Positions 35,669 to 42,963 of a DNA stretch of 64,000 nt are shown piece after piece. The position numbers were made by a program, and so were the translations under genes. The stretch is from Streptomyces viridochromogenes (GTDB taxonomy: Bacteria > Actinomycetota > Actinomycetes > Streptomycetales > Streptomycetaceae): positions 27,585-91,584 of the forward strand of contig NZ_LGUR01000198.1 of the NCBI RefSeq assembly GCF_001270495.1, read 5' to 3'. Below the pieces are notes generated by a model. That model was not told the origin of the DNA. It was given only the letters and a program-made list of their open reading frames with translations, and did no database searches. How positions within the stretch are numbered: the stretch's first letter is position 1; each line of letters starts with the position of its first letter.

Positions 35669-37708
35669 ATGGACGTGAAGCGATACTTCCGTGGGCCGGT
35701 CATGTGGATCGTGCTGGCCGTCCTTGCCGTGGTCGTGTTGATGCAGGTCGTCGGCTCGTCCGGCGGCTACAAGACGGTTGACACCGGCCAGGTCGTTCAG
35801 GCGATCAATGAGAACAAGGTCGAGTCGGTCAAGCTGACCACTGGCGACGAACAGATCGTCAAGGCGCAGCTCAAGGACGGCGAAAAGGTCGAGGGCGCCA
35901 CCAAGATCCAGGCGAGCTACATCGGCGACCAAGGCGTGGACATCGCCAACACGCTGCAGAACAAGTACCAGCAGAAGCAGATCCCCGACGGCTACACGGT
36001 CTCGCCGTCGAAGCAGAACCCGTTCGTCGGCATCCTGCTCTCCCTGCTGCCCTTCGTCCTCATCGTGGTCGTCTTCCTGTTCCTGATGAATCAGATGCAG
36101 GGCGGCGGCTCCCGAGTCATGAACTTCGGGAAGTCCAAGGCGAAGCTCATCACCAAGGACACCCCGAAGACGACGTTCTCCGACGTCGCAGGCTCGGACG
36201 AGGCCGTCGAGGAACTCCACGAGATCAAGGAGTTCCTCCAGGAACCGGCGAAGTTCCAGGCCGTCGGCGCCAAGATCCCCAAGGGCGTACTGCTCTACGG
36301 GCCTCCTGGCACCGGTAAGACGCTCCTCGCGCGCGCCGTCGCTGGCGAGGCGGGCGTCCCCTTCTACTCGATCTCCGGTTCCGACTTCGTCGAGATGTTC
36401 GTCGGTGTCGGTGCCTCCCGGGTCCGTGACCTGTTCGAGCAGGCCAAGGCGAACGCCCCGGCGATCGTCTTCGTCGACGAGATCGACGCGGTCGGCCGCC
36501 ACCGCGGTGCCGGCCTCGGCGGTGGTCACGACGAGCGCGAGCAGACCCTGAACCAGCTGCTCGTCGAGATGGACGGCTTCGACGTCAAGGGCGGCGTGAT
36601 CCTCATCGCCGCGACGAACCGGCCCGACATCCTCGACCCGGCTCTGCTCCGCCCCGGCCGCTTCGACCGCCAGATCGCGGTCGACCGCCCGGACATGCAG
36701 GGCCGTCTGGAGATCCTCAAGGTCCACCAGAAGGGCAAGCCGGTCGCCCCGGACGTCGACCTGTCGGCGGTCGCCCGCCGCACGCCGGGCTTCACCGGCG
36801 CGGACCTGAGCAACGTCCTCAACGAGGCCGCGCTGCTCACGGCCCGCTCGGACAAGAAGCTGATCGACAACCACATGCTGGACGAGGCGATCGACCGCGT
36901 CGTGGCGGGCCCGCAGAAGCGGACCCGGATCATGTCGGACAAGGAGAAGAAGATCACCGCGTACCACGAGGGCGGACACGCCCTGGTCGCGGCGGCCTCC
37001 CCGAACTCCGACCCGGTCCACAAGATCACGATCCTGTCGAGAGGCCGTGCCCTCGGCTACACGATGGTCCTGCCGGACGAGGACAAGTACTCCACGACCC
37101 GCAACGAGATGCTGGACCAGCTGGCCTACATGCTGGGCGGCCGCGCGGCCGAGGAGCTCGTCTTCCACGACCCGACCACGGGCGCGGCGAACGACATCGA
37201 GAAGGCCACGGCCACGGCCCGCGCGATGGTCACGCAGTACGGCATGACCGAGCGTCTGGGTGCGATCAAGTTCGGCGGCGACAACACCGAGCCCTTCCTC
37301 GGACGTGAGATGGCTCACCAGCGCGACTACTCGGAAGAGGTCGCCGCGCTGGTGGACGAGGAAGTCAAGAAGCTCATCGAGAACGCGCACAACGAAGCCT
37401 GGGAGATCCTGGTCGAGAACCGCGACGTCCTCGACAACCTGGTGCTTCAGCTGCTGGAGAGGGAGACGCTGGGCAAGGAGGAGATCGCCGAGATCTTCGC
37501 CCCGATCGTCAAGCGTCCGCCGCGTCCCGCCTGGACCGGCTCCTCCCGCCGCACGCCGTCCACCCGTCCGCCGGTGCTTTCCCCGAAGGAGCTCGCACTG
37601 ACGAACGGCGCCAACGGCGCGACTCCGGCGATCAGCACCGCCAAGTCGACGCTGACGGAGCCCGCCCCGGCGGTCGAGCCGGCCCCCGAGGAGCGTCCCG
37701 AGAGCTGA
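35669..37708 (+). CDS. ftsH: ATP-dependent zinc metalloprotease FtsH
   Basis: A 679-residue membrane AAA+ protease degrading misassembled membrane proteins and short-lived regulators. Two membrane helices (residues about 10-28 and 113-133) flank an extracytoplasmic domain. Then come Walker A GPPGTGKT (about 211), Walker [12 protein letters not shown], the second region of homology ([19 protein letters not shown]) and the zinc site HEGGH (about 433). The C-terminal 60 residues are Pro/Thr/Ala-rich. ATG 35669 ([10 protein letters not shown]) is the natural start; the open frame upstream is unlikely. A strong terminator follows. Confidence 0.96.
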   Translation: MDVKRYFRGPVMWIVLAVLAVVVLMQVVGSSGGYKTVDTGQVVQAINENKVESVKLTTGDEQIVKAQLKDGEKVEGATKIQASYIGDQGVDIANTLQNKYQQKQIPDGYTVSPSKQNPFVGILLSLLPFVLIVVVFLFLMNQMQGGGSRVMNFGKSKAKLITKDTPKTTFSDVAGSDEAVEELHEIKEFLQEPAKFQAVGAKIPKGVLLYGPPGTGKTLLARAVAGEAGVPFYSISGSDFVEMFVGVGASRVRDLFEQAKANAPAIVFVDEIDAVGRHRGAGLGGGHDEREQTLNQLLVEMDGFDVKGGVILIAATNRPDILDPALLRPGRFDRQIAVDRPDMQGRLEILKVHQKGKPVAPDVDLSAVARRTPGFTGADLSNVLNEAALLTARSDKKLIDNHMLDEAIDRVVAGPQKRTRIMSDKEKKITAYHEGGHALVAAASPNSDPVHKITILSRGRALGYTMVLPDEDKYSTTRNEMLDQLAYMLGGRAAEELVFHDPTTGAANDIEKATATARAMVTQYGMTERLGAIKFGGDNTEPFLGREMAHQRDYSEEVAALVDEEVKKLIENAHNEAWEILVENRDVLDNLVLQLLERETLGKEEIAEIFAPIVKRPPRPAWTGSSRRTPSTRPPVLSPKELALTNGANGATPAISTAKSTLTEPAPAVEPAPEERPES

Positions 37709-37745
37709 CACTGGGCCCCCGGTGACCCCACCGGGCCCGGAATGG

Positions 37746-37788
37746 ATGCCGCGCCCCCCTGGTTTTAGCCTGGGGGGCGCGGCATTTT
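37746..37788 (+). terminator. rho-independent terminator after ftsH
   Basis: ATGCCGCGCCCCCC pairs with GGGGGGCGCGGCAT (37772-37785) around a short loop containing TTTT, followed by TTTT. It is the clearest intrinsic terminator in the window and separates ftsH from folE. Confidence 0.9.
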
Positions 37789-37852
37789 GGTATGTCCGCA
37801 GATCACCGCACACGTGGACCCCCGCGCGACCCGCACAGAAACGAGGCACCAC

Positions 37853-38458
37853 ATGACCGACCCCGTGACGCTGGATGGCGAGGGCCGCATCGGCGAGTTC
37901 GACGAGAAGCGTGCAGAGAACGCGGTGCGTGAGCTGCTGATCGCGGTCGGAGAGGATCCGGATCGCGAGGGGCTCCGGGAGACGCCGGGGCGGGTGGCGC
38001 GGGCTTACCGGGAGCTGCTGGCGGGGCTGTGGCAGGAGCCTGAGGAAGTTCTGACGACGACGTTCGATATCGGACATGACGAGATGGTTCTGGTCAAAGA
38101 TATTGAAATCATGTCAAATTGTGAACATCACCTCTTGCCATTCCATGGCGTGGCTCACATCGGGTATATCCCTGCCGAAAGCGGCAAGATCACAGGTCTC
38201 TCGAAGCTTGCGCGGCTGGTTGACGTGTTTGCCCGTCGTCTGCAGGTGCAAGAACGTCTCACCACACAGATCGCCGACTCCCTGATGGAGATCCTCGAGG
38301 CCCGGGGGGTGATCGTCGTCATCGAGGCTGAGCACATGTGCATGTCGATGCGCGGGATCCGTAAGCCGGGCGCGAAGACCACGACATCGGCGGTGCGTGG
38401 GCAGCTTCGAGATGCTACGACCCGGGCCGAGGCAATGAGCCTGATACTGGCGCGCTGA
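37853..38458 (+). CDS. folE: GTP cyclohydrolase I (with AT-rich recoded active-site segment)
   Basis: A 201-residue enzyme opening GTP to dihydroneopterin triphosphate, the first step of folate synthesis. Zinc ligands are Cys90 and His93 in [12 protein letters not shown], and Cys163 in [25 protein letters not shown] closes the protein. The protein is normal but the DNA is not: from 38042 to 38266, 32 of 75 codons end in A or T by my count, densest over the zinc motif (11 of 17 codons at 38096-38146). The gene starts and ends with ordinary Streptomyces codons. An intein-like homing endonuclease relic follows the stop. The other fol genes face it on the opposite strand. Confidence 0.96.
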   Translation: MTDPVTLDGEGRIGEFDEKRAENAVRELLIAVGEDPDREGLRETPGRVARAYRELLAGLWQEPEEVLTTTFDIGHDEMVLVKDIEIMSNCEHHLLPFHGVAHIGYIPAESGKITGLSKLARLVDVFARRLQVQERLTTQIADSLMEILEARGVIVVIEAEHMCMSMRGIRKPGAKTTTSAVRGQLRDATTRAEAMSLILAR

Positions 38459-38486
38459 CCGGATTGTCAGTGGTGCCCGATACCGT

Positions 38487-38517
38487 CCTTGATCAGTGAG
38501 TTGATCGCTGATCAAGG
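38487..38517 (+). terminator. perfect inverted repeat after folE
   Basis: CCTTGATCAG (38487-38496) and CTGATCAAGG (38508-38517) form a perfect 10-bp stem around 11 nt, 28 bp after the folE stop. There is no T-tract, so it is either a folE terminator or a boundary or recognition structure of the following homing-endonuclease relic. Confidence 0.55.
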
Positions 38518-38522
38518 GGGAT

Positions 38523-39513
38523 CGCGGTGGGTATGGGCTGCCCACCAGGCAAACGGTGAACGCTGTCGACGGCCGCTTGCCGCCGCGGGAAGTACGAGTG
38601 GGCTGTCGCCTCTGGGCGCTTGATGGGGAGCGCACGGTCCGGACCACAGTCACGGCGGTCGTCACCGTCCGGGTCCGCGAAGTGGTGGACGTCGTGACTG
38701 ATCACGTGACGTTCACGGTGGCACCTGACCAGATGCTGGGCACACCCGATGGGTGGGTCCACGCGGGATGCCACGGGGACCGTACCTGCCTGGACGCATG
38801 CCAGAAAGCTGTGTCGCACGCGGTTGACCATCAAGCCGGGATACGAGCTGGTCTACCTGATCGGGGCGAACTGCGCGGACGGGTCGGTCGGCAAGGACTA
38901 TGTGTCCCTCGTGGTCAACGACGAGGTTCTCGCCACGCGTTATGCGGCATGTCTTACGGCCGCCACCGGGCTGCCCGCCCGTCTGGAGGCAGTGACACGA
39001 CCTTCCGGATACCTTCAACGGGCCGTGCCAGGCTTTCGCGTACGCGTAGTCTCGTCGTACCTGTCCGACTTGATGAGGCAGTACGTGGGCGGGGACGCGC
39101 ACCACATGCGGCAGCGGTTTCCTCGGGTCGTCCTGGGGGACAGGGAAACCCTTGAGGGCTGTCTGGACGGCTATACGGACGGCGATGGATTCCGTTCGAA
39201 GAGCCGGTCCGGGCGATTGCTGGTCAGCGGGAACGTACCGTTCCTTTCGGAACTGGCGAAGGTGGTGGGGGCGAGGTTCACTCCGCGAACCAACGGCCTG
39301 GCGTCACATCTGGTCGTAGCCGACGGCTGGACCTCGCGGGGGCCTTCAGACCCGAGCAGCACCCCCTGCAACTCCGAGAGTCCGGCTGGGCCCAGGTTCC
39401 ATGACGTACGGCGGCGAACCACCGTGAACAAGCCGTTCACCCTCTACAGCTACCGCCTCGACCCGCACCCCGGCTTCCTGGTCAACGGACACCTGGCCCG
39501 CCGGCCCTGGTGA
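38523..39513 (+). pseudogene. decayed intein-like Hint / LAGLIDADG homing endonuclease
   Basis: A relic of one protein spread over shifted frames. The Hint N-part is read from 38523 (TVNAVDGRLPPREVRVG, REVVDVVTDHVTFTVAPDQ, LGTPDGWVHA), resembling intein blocks A and B. After a +1 shift near 38763 comes a two-motif endonuclease: VYLIGANCADGSV (about 38851-38890) and LEGCLDGYTDGDG (39151-39189), both LAGLIDADG-like. Compensating shifts near 39343 and at 39399 restore FRPEQHPLQLRESGW, then KPFTLYSYRLDPHPGFLVNG. The latter resembles intein block F, but the terminal His-Asn of a splicing intein is replaced (HLARRPW then stop). A possible Cys1 lies in another frame at 38533-38541 (ATG-GGC-TGC). It cannot splice or cut in this form. 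Confidence 0.78.
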
Positions 39514-39523
39514 GCGAGGCGCG

Positions 39524-40012
39524 TCACACCGTCGGCGCCGTCCCCGCCCCATTGTGTTCGTCGTCCTCCGGGAGCTTGCAGACGCGCTCCAGGAAGATGG
39601 CCGCCGCTATCACGCCGATGCCTGCCAGGACGGAGAAGCCGGCGTAGATGGCCTGGTCGCGGCGGGCCGGGATGTCGAGGGACTCCAGGAGGAAGACGCC
39701 CGTGCCGCCGTACATGCCGGCGACGAGGGCGGCGACCAGGGCGCTGGCATGACCGAAGACGACCGCGCGGGCGGCCATCAGCGGGTCGACGCCCTTGGCC
39801 TCGGGGCGGCGCTCGCGCTGGGCCTTGAGGCGGGCGCGGATCGACAGCGCCGTGGCCAGCAGGACCACGGCGATGACCGCCAGGACGATGGGGGCGGCCA
39901 GGGGGACGCTGGGCAGGGTCCCGACGGAGTTCCACAGGCGGGCGCCCGCCCAGGACAGGACGCCGGCGACGACGAACACGCCGGCCAGCATCCTGATGCG
40001 CAGCTCTCTCAC
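39524..40012 (-). CDS. DUF3180 membrane protein
   Basis: A 162-residue protein with four predicted membrane helices (LAGVFVVAGVLSWAGARLW; PIVLAVIAVVLLATALSI; ALVAALVAGMYGGTGVFLL; IYAGFSVLAGIGVIAAAIFL). It belongs to the actinobacterial DUF3180 family, consistently found after folK and of unknown function. GTG 40012 lies 58 bp after the folK stop. The gene ends 10 bp from the convergent endonuclease relic. Confidence 0.85.
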   Translation of the reverse strand: MRELRIRMLAGVFVVAGVLSWAGARLWNSVGTLPSVPLAAPIVLAVIAVVLLATALSIRARLKAQRERRPEAKGVDPLMAARAVVFGHASALVAALVAGMYGGTGVFLLESLDIPARRDQAIYAGFSVLAGIGVIAAAIFLERVCKLPEDDEHNGAGTAPTV

Positions 40013-40070
40013 GGTGTCCCTTCAGCTCCCCCGACTGCCCACGGAGTGTGGGTCGTCTTGACCTTAACGA

Positions 40071-40682
40071 CTATTCGGGCAGCTGGAGTTCCAGGTCCTG
40101 GCGCGGCGTGATGCCGTCGCGGGTGACGGTGCCGAGAAGGTCGGCGACCGCGCCGCGGCCGGGCAGTCGGGCCTCGGGTTCCAGGTCGTGCCAGGGGGCG
40201 AGGACGAAGGCCCGCTCGTGGGCGCGCGGGTGGGGGAGCGTGAGGATCGGGTCGTCGGAGACCACATCGGCGTACGCGACGATGTCGACGTCGAGGGTGC
40301 GCGCGCCCCAACGCTCGTCCCGTACGCGGTGGAAGGCCTCCTCGACCGCGTGTGCCCGCTCCAGGAGGGAGGACGGGGGGAGGGTGGTCTTGAGGACCAC
40401 GACCGCGTTGAAGTAGGAGGGCTGGCTGCCCGGCTCCACGCCCCACGGCTCCGTCTCGTAGACCGGGGAGACGCCTTTGACGCGCACGCCGGGGGTGTCC
40501 TCCAGGGCGTCGATGGCGCCTTGCAGGGTCTCCAGACGGTTGCCCAGGTTGGAGCCGAGGGAGATCACGGCCCGTTTCGGGTTGCTGAGGGTGGTGTCGG
40601 CGGCGTCGACCTGTTCGACGACGGAGGCGGGTACCGGCTGTACGGTCGGGTCGCTGTGACCCTCGGTGAAGGACGCGGTCAT
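40071..40682 (-). CDS. folK: 2-amino-4-hydroxy-6-hydroxymethyldihydropteridine pyrophosphokinase
   Basis: A 203-residue HPPK transferring pyrophosphate from ATP to hydroxymethyldihydropterin. Seen: AVISLGSNLGNRLETLQGA, YNA-type YFNAVVVLKTTL, the catalytic RWGARTLDVDIV with its Asp pair, and LPHPRAHERAFVLAPW. About 35 residues precede the domain. The ATG overlaps the folB stop (ATGA), so the two are coupled. Confidence 0.95.
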   Translation of the reverse strand: MTASFTEGHSDPTVQPVPASVVEQVDAADTTLSNPKRAVISLGSNLGNRLETLQGAIDALEDTPGVRVKGVSPVYETEPWGVEPGSQPSYFNAVVVLKTTLPPSSLLERAHAVEEAFHRVRDERWGARTLDVDIVAYADVVSDDPILTLPHPRAHERAFVLAPWHDLEPEARLPGRGAVADLLGTVTRDGITPRQDLELQLPE

Positions 40683-41038
40683 ACTCGGCTCCGGGTGATG
40701 GTGACGGTCACGTCGTCGAAGGGGACCGTGATCGGCGCGTTCGGCTTGTGGACGCGGACCTCGACCTCCTGGACCCCTTCGTGCTTCAGACAGGCCTGGG
40801 CGATGCGCTCGGCGAGCGTCTCGATGAGGTTGACCGGCTCGCCCTCGACGACGGCCACGACCTCCTCCGCCACGATGCCGTAGTGCACGGTCTTCGCCAG
40901 GTCGTCGTCCGCGGCGGCCGGTCGGGTGTCCAGGCCCAGGACGAGGTCCACGACGAAGGTCTGGCCCTCCTCGCGCTCCTCGGGGAACACGCCGTGGTAG
41001 CCGCGGGCCTTCAGGCCGCTCAGCGCGACACGATCCAC
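40679..41038 (-). CDS. folB: dihydroneopterin aldolase
   Basis: A 119-residue enzyme cleaving dihydroneopterin to hydroxymethyldihydropterin and glycolaldehyde. Seen: LSGLKARGYHGVFPEEREEG with the active-site Glu, FVVDLVLGLDTRPAAADDDL, and the conserved VHKPNAPI near the end. GTG 41038 follows AGGAG at about 8 nt. Upstream lies a 400-bp region with phased GGTGGATCC repeats rather than a tightly joined gene. Confidence 0.94.
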   Translation of the reverse strand: MDRVALSGLKARGYHGVFPEEREEGQTFVVDLVLGLDTRPAAADDDLAKTVHYGIVAEEVVAVVEGEPVNLIETLAERIAQACLKHEGVQEVEVRVHKPNAPITVPFDDVTVTITRSRV

Positions 41039-41440
41039 GCGAATCACTCCTGCAATCGTCGGTGACGGCCGGTCGATGCCGTGTGCGGGCGGCACACCGG
41101 CCTCGAACGAATCTACCTGCGGGCACTGACAGGGCCGGGCCACGGGGGCGTGGGTCCGGGCCGGGGCCAGGAGGATTCATCGCGTGTTTCCCCTGGGGAA
41201 CCCGGCGGCTCATGGGTTGGTAGCCGCGCCTACCCGGGGAGGCGTGATTCCAACCACTCCTTGGTCCCGACGGGGTCCCGCCGGGCCCCTTGCGGGTGGA
41301 TCCAGATGGATTTGGATGACTCCAGGTGGATACCGGTGGATCCGGGGCGGATCCGGCGTGAATTCCGGTGGATCCAGGGGGATCCGGGGGTGCTCCCGAG
41401 GTGTCGTCCCGTGGTGGTGCCCTGTAGGTCGCCTACCCAC
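41039..41440. other. 402-bp intergenic region between the folP unit and folB
   Basis: No supported gene. The right half holds the phased repeat array (separate entry), and a small GTAGG-tcg-CCTAC hairpin lies near 41424-41437 just after the NTF2-like gene. The left part must contain the folB promoter, but I cannot place it with confidence. Confidence 0.5.
41291..41392. repeat. 10-bp-phased GGTGGATCC repeat array
   Basis: Units related to GGTGGATCCR begin at 41295, 41305, 41315, 41325 and 41335, at an exact 10-bp period with increasing and decreasing match. Further GGATCC/GAATTCC units continue to about 41392 with wider spacing. The array is intergenic, upstream of folB and downstream of the NTF2-like gene. 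Confidence 0.7.
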
Positions 41441-41944
41441 TCAGGAGGGGGTGTCGTCCCCTTCCGCCTCGTCGTTTTCGGCCAGAACCGGCGAGGCGTG
41501 GTGCGACCAGAGCTTCCAGCCGTCGGGCGTGCGCCGGAACACGTTCGTGGCGACCACGAGCTGGCCCACGAGCGGGCCGAGCTCGTCGGCGCCTTCGGGG
41601 GCGGGGCCGCCGCTGAGGATGTTCTCGGTGCAGGTCACCAGCGCCGTGTCGCCCGTGACGGAGACATGTACGTCGGTGAGGAAGAACTGGATGTAGTCGG
41701 TGTTCGCCATGATCAGCGCGTACGACCGGAGGACCTCGCCGCGACCGGTGAGCACCGGCCAGCCGGGGTGCACGCAGGAGACCACGCCGACGTCGGCCGG
41801 GTCGTGGTACGTCTCGTCTACGCCCAGGTCGGACGGGGTGAGCCAGAGCGAGGACAGTTCTTCGAAGTCGCCGCGTTCCATCGCCTCGTAGAAGGCGGTG
41901 TTGGCGGCCTCCACTTGCTCGACGTCGGTGTGGGGGGCGCTCAC
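41441..41944 (-). CDS. NTF2/SnoaL-like domain protein in the fol cluster
   Basis: A 167-residue cone-fold protein: VEQVEAANTAFYEAMERGDF, LWLTPSDLGVDETYHDPADV, then RGEVLRSYALIMANTDYIQF and TPDGWKLWSHHASPV. These mark the SnoaL_3 type of nuclear transport factor 2-like proteins, whose members range from isomerases to ligand binders. The GTG overlaps the folP stop (GTGA), so it is co-translated with folP. A folate-related role is an inference from this coupling. Confidence 0.82.
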   Translation of the reverse strand: MSAPHTDVEQVEAANTAFYEAMERGDFEELSSLWLTPSDLGVDETYHDPADVGVVSCVHPGWPVLTGRGEVLRSYALIMANTDYIQFFLTDVHVSVTGDTALVTCTENILSGGPAPEGADELGPLVGQLVVATNVFRRTPDGWKLWSHHASPVLAENDEAEGDDTPS

Positions 41945-42846
41945 CGGGCGCCTTCCGCGGTATCCGCGCCGGGCGTGTTCTGGGGAGTGCGCGCCCCCTC
42001 GATGGCGCGTGCGACGCGCACCGCGTCCGCCGTGGCGCGCACCTCGTGCACGCGCACGGCCCAGGCGCCGGCTTGCGCGGCGAGCGCCGAGACGGCGGCC
42101 GTGGCGGCGTCGCGCTCGCGGGCGGGCGGCGGGGCGCCCTGTGGTCCGGCGAGGACACGGCCCAGGAAGCGCTTGCGGGAGGCGGCGACGAGCAGGGGGT
42201 GTCCGAGGGCGAGAACGCGGTCGAGGTGGGCGAGGAGAACGAGGTCGTGCTCGGCGTCCTTGGAGAAGCCCAGACCCGGGTCGACGACGATGCGGTCGGG
42301 GGCGACGCCGCCGGCCAGCACGGCCTCCACGCGCGCGTGCAGTTCGTCGACGACTTCGGCGACGACGTCGTCGTAGGAGCCCTTGACGTTCCCGCCCTCC
42401 AGGAAGCCGCGCCAGTGCATGACGACGAAGGGGGCGCCGGCGTCCGCGACGACCGGGATCATCGCGGGGTCGGCGAGGCCGCCGCTGACGTCGTTGACCA
42501 GGGCGGCGCCGGCGGCAAGGGCCTGCTCGGCGACGGAGGCGCGCATGGTGTCGACGGAGATCGTGACGCCCTCGGCGGCGAGGCCGCGGACGACGGGGAC
42601 GACACGGCGGAGTTCCTCGTCCTCGTCGACCCGGGTGGCGCCGGGGCGGGTGGACTCGCCGCCGACGTCGACCAGGTCGGCGCCCTCCTCGACCAGGGCG
42701 AGCCCGTGCTTGACGGCGGACGTGGTGTCGAACCAGCGGCCGCCGTCGGAGAAGGAGTCGGGAGTGACGTTCACGACTCCCATGACCGCGCAGCGGTCCC
42801 ACTGCGGAAGGCCGGTGACGCGCCCGCGTCCGCTCTGGTTGCTCAT
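41941..42846 (-). CDS. folP: dihydropteroate synthase
   Basis: A 301-residue TIM-barrel enzyme joining p-aminobenzoate to hydroxymethyldihydropterin pyrophosphate; the sulfonamide target. Signatures: VMGVVNVTPDSFSDGGRW, VDVGGESTRPGATRV and VDPGLGFSKDAEHDL. ATG 42846 is the first start; nothing supports an extension. It heads the leftward fol block, folP-NTF2-like, then folB-folK-DUF3180. Confidence 0.95.
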   Translation of the reverse strand: MSNQSGRGRVTGLPQWDRCAVMGVVNVTPDSFSDGGRWFDTTSAVKHGLALVEEGADLVDVGGESTRPGATRVDEDEELRRVVPVVRGLAAEGVTISVDTMRASVAEQALAAGAALVNDVSGGLADPAMIPVVADAGAPFVVMHWRGFLEGGNVKGSYDDVVAEVVDELHARVEAVLAGGVAPDRIVVDPGLGFSKDAEHDLVLLAHLDRVLALGHPLLVAASRKRFLGRVLAGPQGAPPPARERDAATAAVSALAAQAGAWAVRVHEVRATADAVRVARAIEGARTPQNTPGADTAEGAR

Positions 42847-42963
42847 ATGTTCAGCGTAGGCCCATGGGGGTGCCGCGACGTGCGGTGGCCCGAGCGGGAG
42901 CCTCCGGGACGGGGGCGGAGGGTGGGGGCCCGCTCGGGCCTGTCCTGGGTGGCCGCGTCCGCG

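Noticed and set aside
35579..38077. 832-codon antisense frame opposite ftsH and folE
   Set aside because: A shadow frame. The sense strand encodes unmistakable FtsH and FolE with a terminator between them.
41944..42802. Long frame extending the NTF2-like gene upstream
   Set aside because: It overlaps the whole of folP in another frame. The GTG at 41944, overlapping the folP stop, gives the correct domain start.
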